Below, one piece after another: positions 62,721-64,000 of a DNA stretch of 64,000 nucleotides (positions are counted from its first letter, which is position 1; each line of letters opens with the position of its first letter). The notes under the pieces were generated by a model. The model made no database searches, had not been told where the DNA came from, and saw nothing but the letters and a program-made list of their open reading frames with translations. The position numbers were made by a program, and so were the translations under genes. This DNA comes from Gymnogyps californianus. Taxonomy: Eukaryota; Chordata; Aves; Accipitriformes; Cathartidae. The DNA lies in the NCBI RefSeq assembly GCF_018139145.2, contig NC_059477.1:37020502-37084501 (forward strand), written 5' to 3'.

Positions 62721-63789
62721 GATAGTGAGGTGAGTCTTCCCATTTTGTCTGCCATAAAATGAAGCGAAAGGGATGCTTCAGTTAACTTTACTTAAGTGCA
62801 GTTAAAAGGCAGCAGACTCAAAATAATGACTAAAGCAAACTGAACACTCTGCTGAACTAACTGAGTGTTTTCATTCTTAACACTTTGCTGAGAGAAAGAT
62901 TCTTAGATTTGCAGAGTTGGCTGCTTCCCAATGGCTGCTGCTCTTACTGGCGCGTAGTCACTCTGGGTTTTCCAGGGCTGTTGGCACCCCAGGGTGCAGT
63001 TGGTCACCGAAGAGCCACTGCTGGCCACTCCAGGATCGGTTTCTGATCCTGTTTTTCAGGACCAGACTTAAAATTGTACCTTGTCCAGCTGCTGACTGAC
63101 TGACTGACTGAGCCCTGAGTATTCTTCTGAATGCAACGCTCTTTGTAGAGGTGACCAAACAGCACGTGATACTGTCCAGCTTTCTGGCATCCTACATCCA
63201 AAGAATTCAAACTACCACTCATTTCTACCATTCTTCCTTCAGGTCCATATATGTTGTATCATGGATCCTATCATGAACACTTTAGCCAGTTAATTACCTT
63301 TCATTGTGCAAAGCACTCTTGTTATCTAGCTTCATTATCAGTGCCATCTGTTTAGTTAATAATACTTTATCTGGACAAGCTCTGGTCTAAGTTTCCTCCA
63401 TAATGTACCTTTGATATTTTGTGAAGACTTTTAAAATGGGCAGATAGATGACAAAAAAATGATGAGAATATCTAGAATCTGTCATTCAGTCCTTCAAATG
63501 TGTCATTGCTTCAATTGCACAACTGCAGTAATTGCAATAATTTCCCTTTTTAGGTCTGTGTACCCTTGTTTAGCCTAAAAAATGACAACTGATTTTGGGT
63601 AACTAACTTAAGGGTAACTTGATGTTTTCTGAAGTTCACCTAAAATAACTCTGGAATTTTTACCCTTTAATATAAATCTAAAAATAAATAATCATAGTGA
63701 TCTTTTTGTTATTTTTATTAGATTTTCATGGGCAGAATGAGCATGCTTTTAATGGAGGTTTAAAAAATAACATTGAGAAGCCAAGGGCA
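62721..63789. other. Noncoding stretch with a GC-richer patch and a short CTGA repeat
   Basis: Around 62920-63110 the DNA is GC-richer than its surroundings and has a good pyrimidine-rich acceptor (CTGATCCTGTTTTTCAG) at about 63059, but no matching donor or coding frame is convincing. A (CTGA)5 microsatellite lies at 63092-63111. The rest is plain AT-rich DNA. Confidence 0.5.
63092..63111. repeat. (CTGA)5 microsatellite
   Basis: Five perfect tandem CTGA tetramers. Ordinary simple repeat. Confidence 0.85.
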
Positions 63790-64000
63790 GCAGATAGGAT
63801 TGGAAGGTACTCTGAGAGATCCCTCAGCCCACTCACAACAGGATTAATTATGCCAAGTCATTCCTGACTAACGTTTGTCTAATATGTCCCTAAAAATACT
63901 CCTGTCTGCAATTTAAACATATTAGCAGAGCGGGTAGTAAGAGTAACTTCCTGCAAAACTTCTCTGTTATTTGAAGGCTGTTGTTATGTCTCCTTGAGTC
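63790..64000 (-). mobile_element. CR1 LINE 3' end, cut by the window edge
   Basis: Reading the minus strand, the element ends with GATCTCTCAGAGTACCTTCC, the CR1 3' untranslated phrase (gatctctnaaggtcccttcc), near 63795-63815. Moving right on the + strand, GACTAACGTTTGTCTAATAT, AACTTCCTGCAAAACTTCT and TTGAAGGCTGTTGTTATGTC follow the order of the reverse complement of CR1 3' sequence. The usual terminal octamer repeat (ATTCTATG type) has decayed. The 5' part lies beyond 64000. Divergence suggests an old CR1 subfamily rather than a recent one. Confidence 0.75.

Noticed and set aside
1..64000. CRISPR arrays, bacterial operons, tRNA or rRNA genes
   Set aside because: No regularly spaced identical repeats, no ribosome-binding-site and gene-string pattern, and no tRNA or rRNA motifs were seen; the repeats show the DNA is avian.

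Overview
This window is vertebrate nuclear DNA, almost certainly from a bird and most likely a neoavian one. The evidence is the repeats: two LTR types that are very common in bird genomes (36816-37964 and 53050-53643), CR1 LINE remnants (62340-62720 and 63790-64000), and old amniote MIR-like SINE fragments. Base composition is AT-rich throughout apart from a few GC-rich islands. There is no bacterial gene structure, no tRNA or rRNA gene, and no protein-coding gene that can be recognised. All of the long open reading frames are either inside LTRs or the CpG island, or look like chance frames. The window is best read as an intergenic stretch or a large intron.

Layout: 1-36 kb is AT-rich noncoding DNA. 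It carries two copies of one further LTR family in opposite orientation: a shortened copy at 2899-3240, and a full copy at 24010-24553 with TG...CA ends and a perfect TTTTA target-site duplication. It also holds MIR-like fragments at 13-16 kb, an RFX-type X-box palindrome (15373-15388) and a 79-bp pure pyrimidine tract with mirror symmetry (16902-16980). A 1.15-kb solo LTR follows at 36816-37964. From 38 to 47.7 kb the DNA is again AT-rich, with one sequence of about 77 bp present twice, 4.7 kb apart (39724 and 44459).

The one strong regulatory landmark is a CpG island at about 47780-48720. It contains a six-fold GGGC run (G-quadruplex motif), a near-consensus CTCF site, Sp1-type boxes and a GGCTC pentamer array. 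About 1 kb further on is a 138-bp segment (49655-49792) with a good splice acceptor and donor on the + strand, so a transcript may start here; its gene and coding status are unknown. From 50 kb to the end the sequence is AT-rich, broken by a reverse-oriented LTR at 53050-53643, a 20-base C run, a MIR-like SINE with the tail of an L2/CR1-type element (58279-58420) and the two CR1 fragments.

No new multi-gene system was found. The points most worth following are the CpG-island promoter with its candidate exon, the duplicated 77-bp element, the unassigned LTR family, and the triple GGTGTAATGC motif next to the island.
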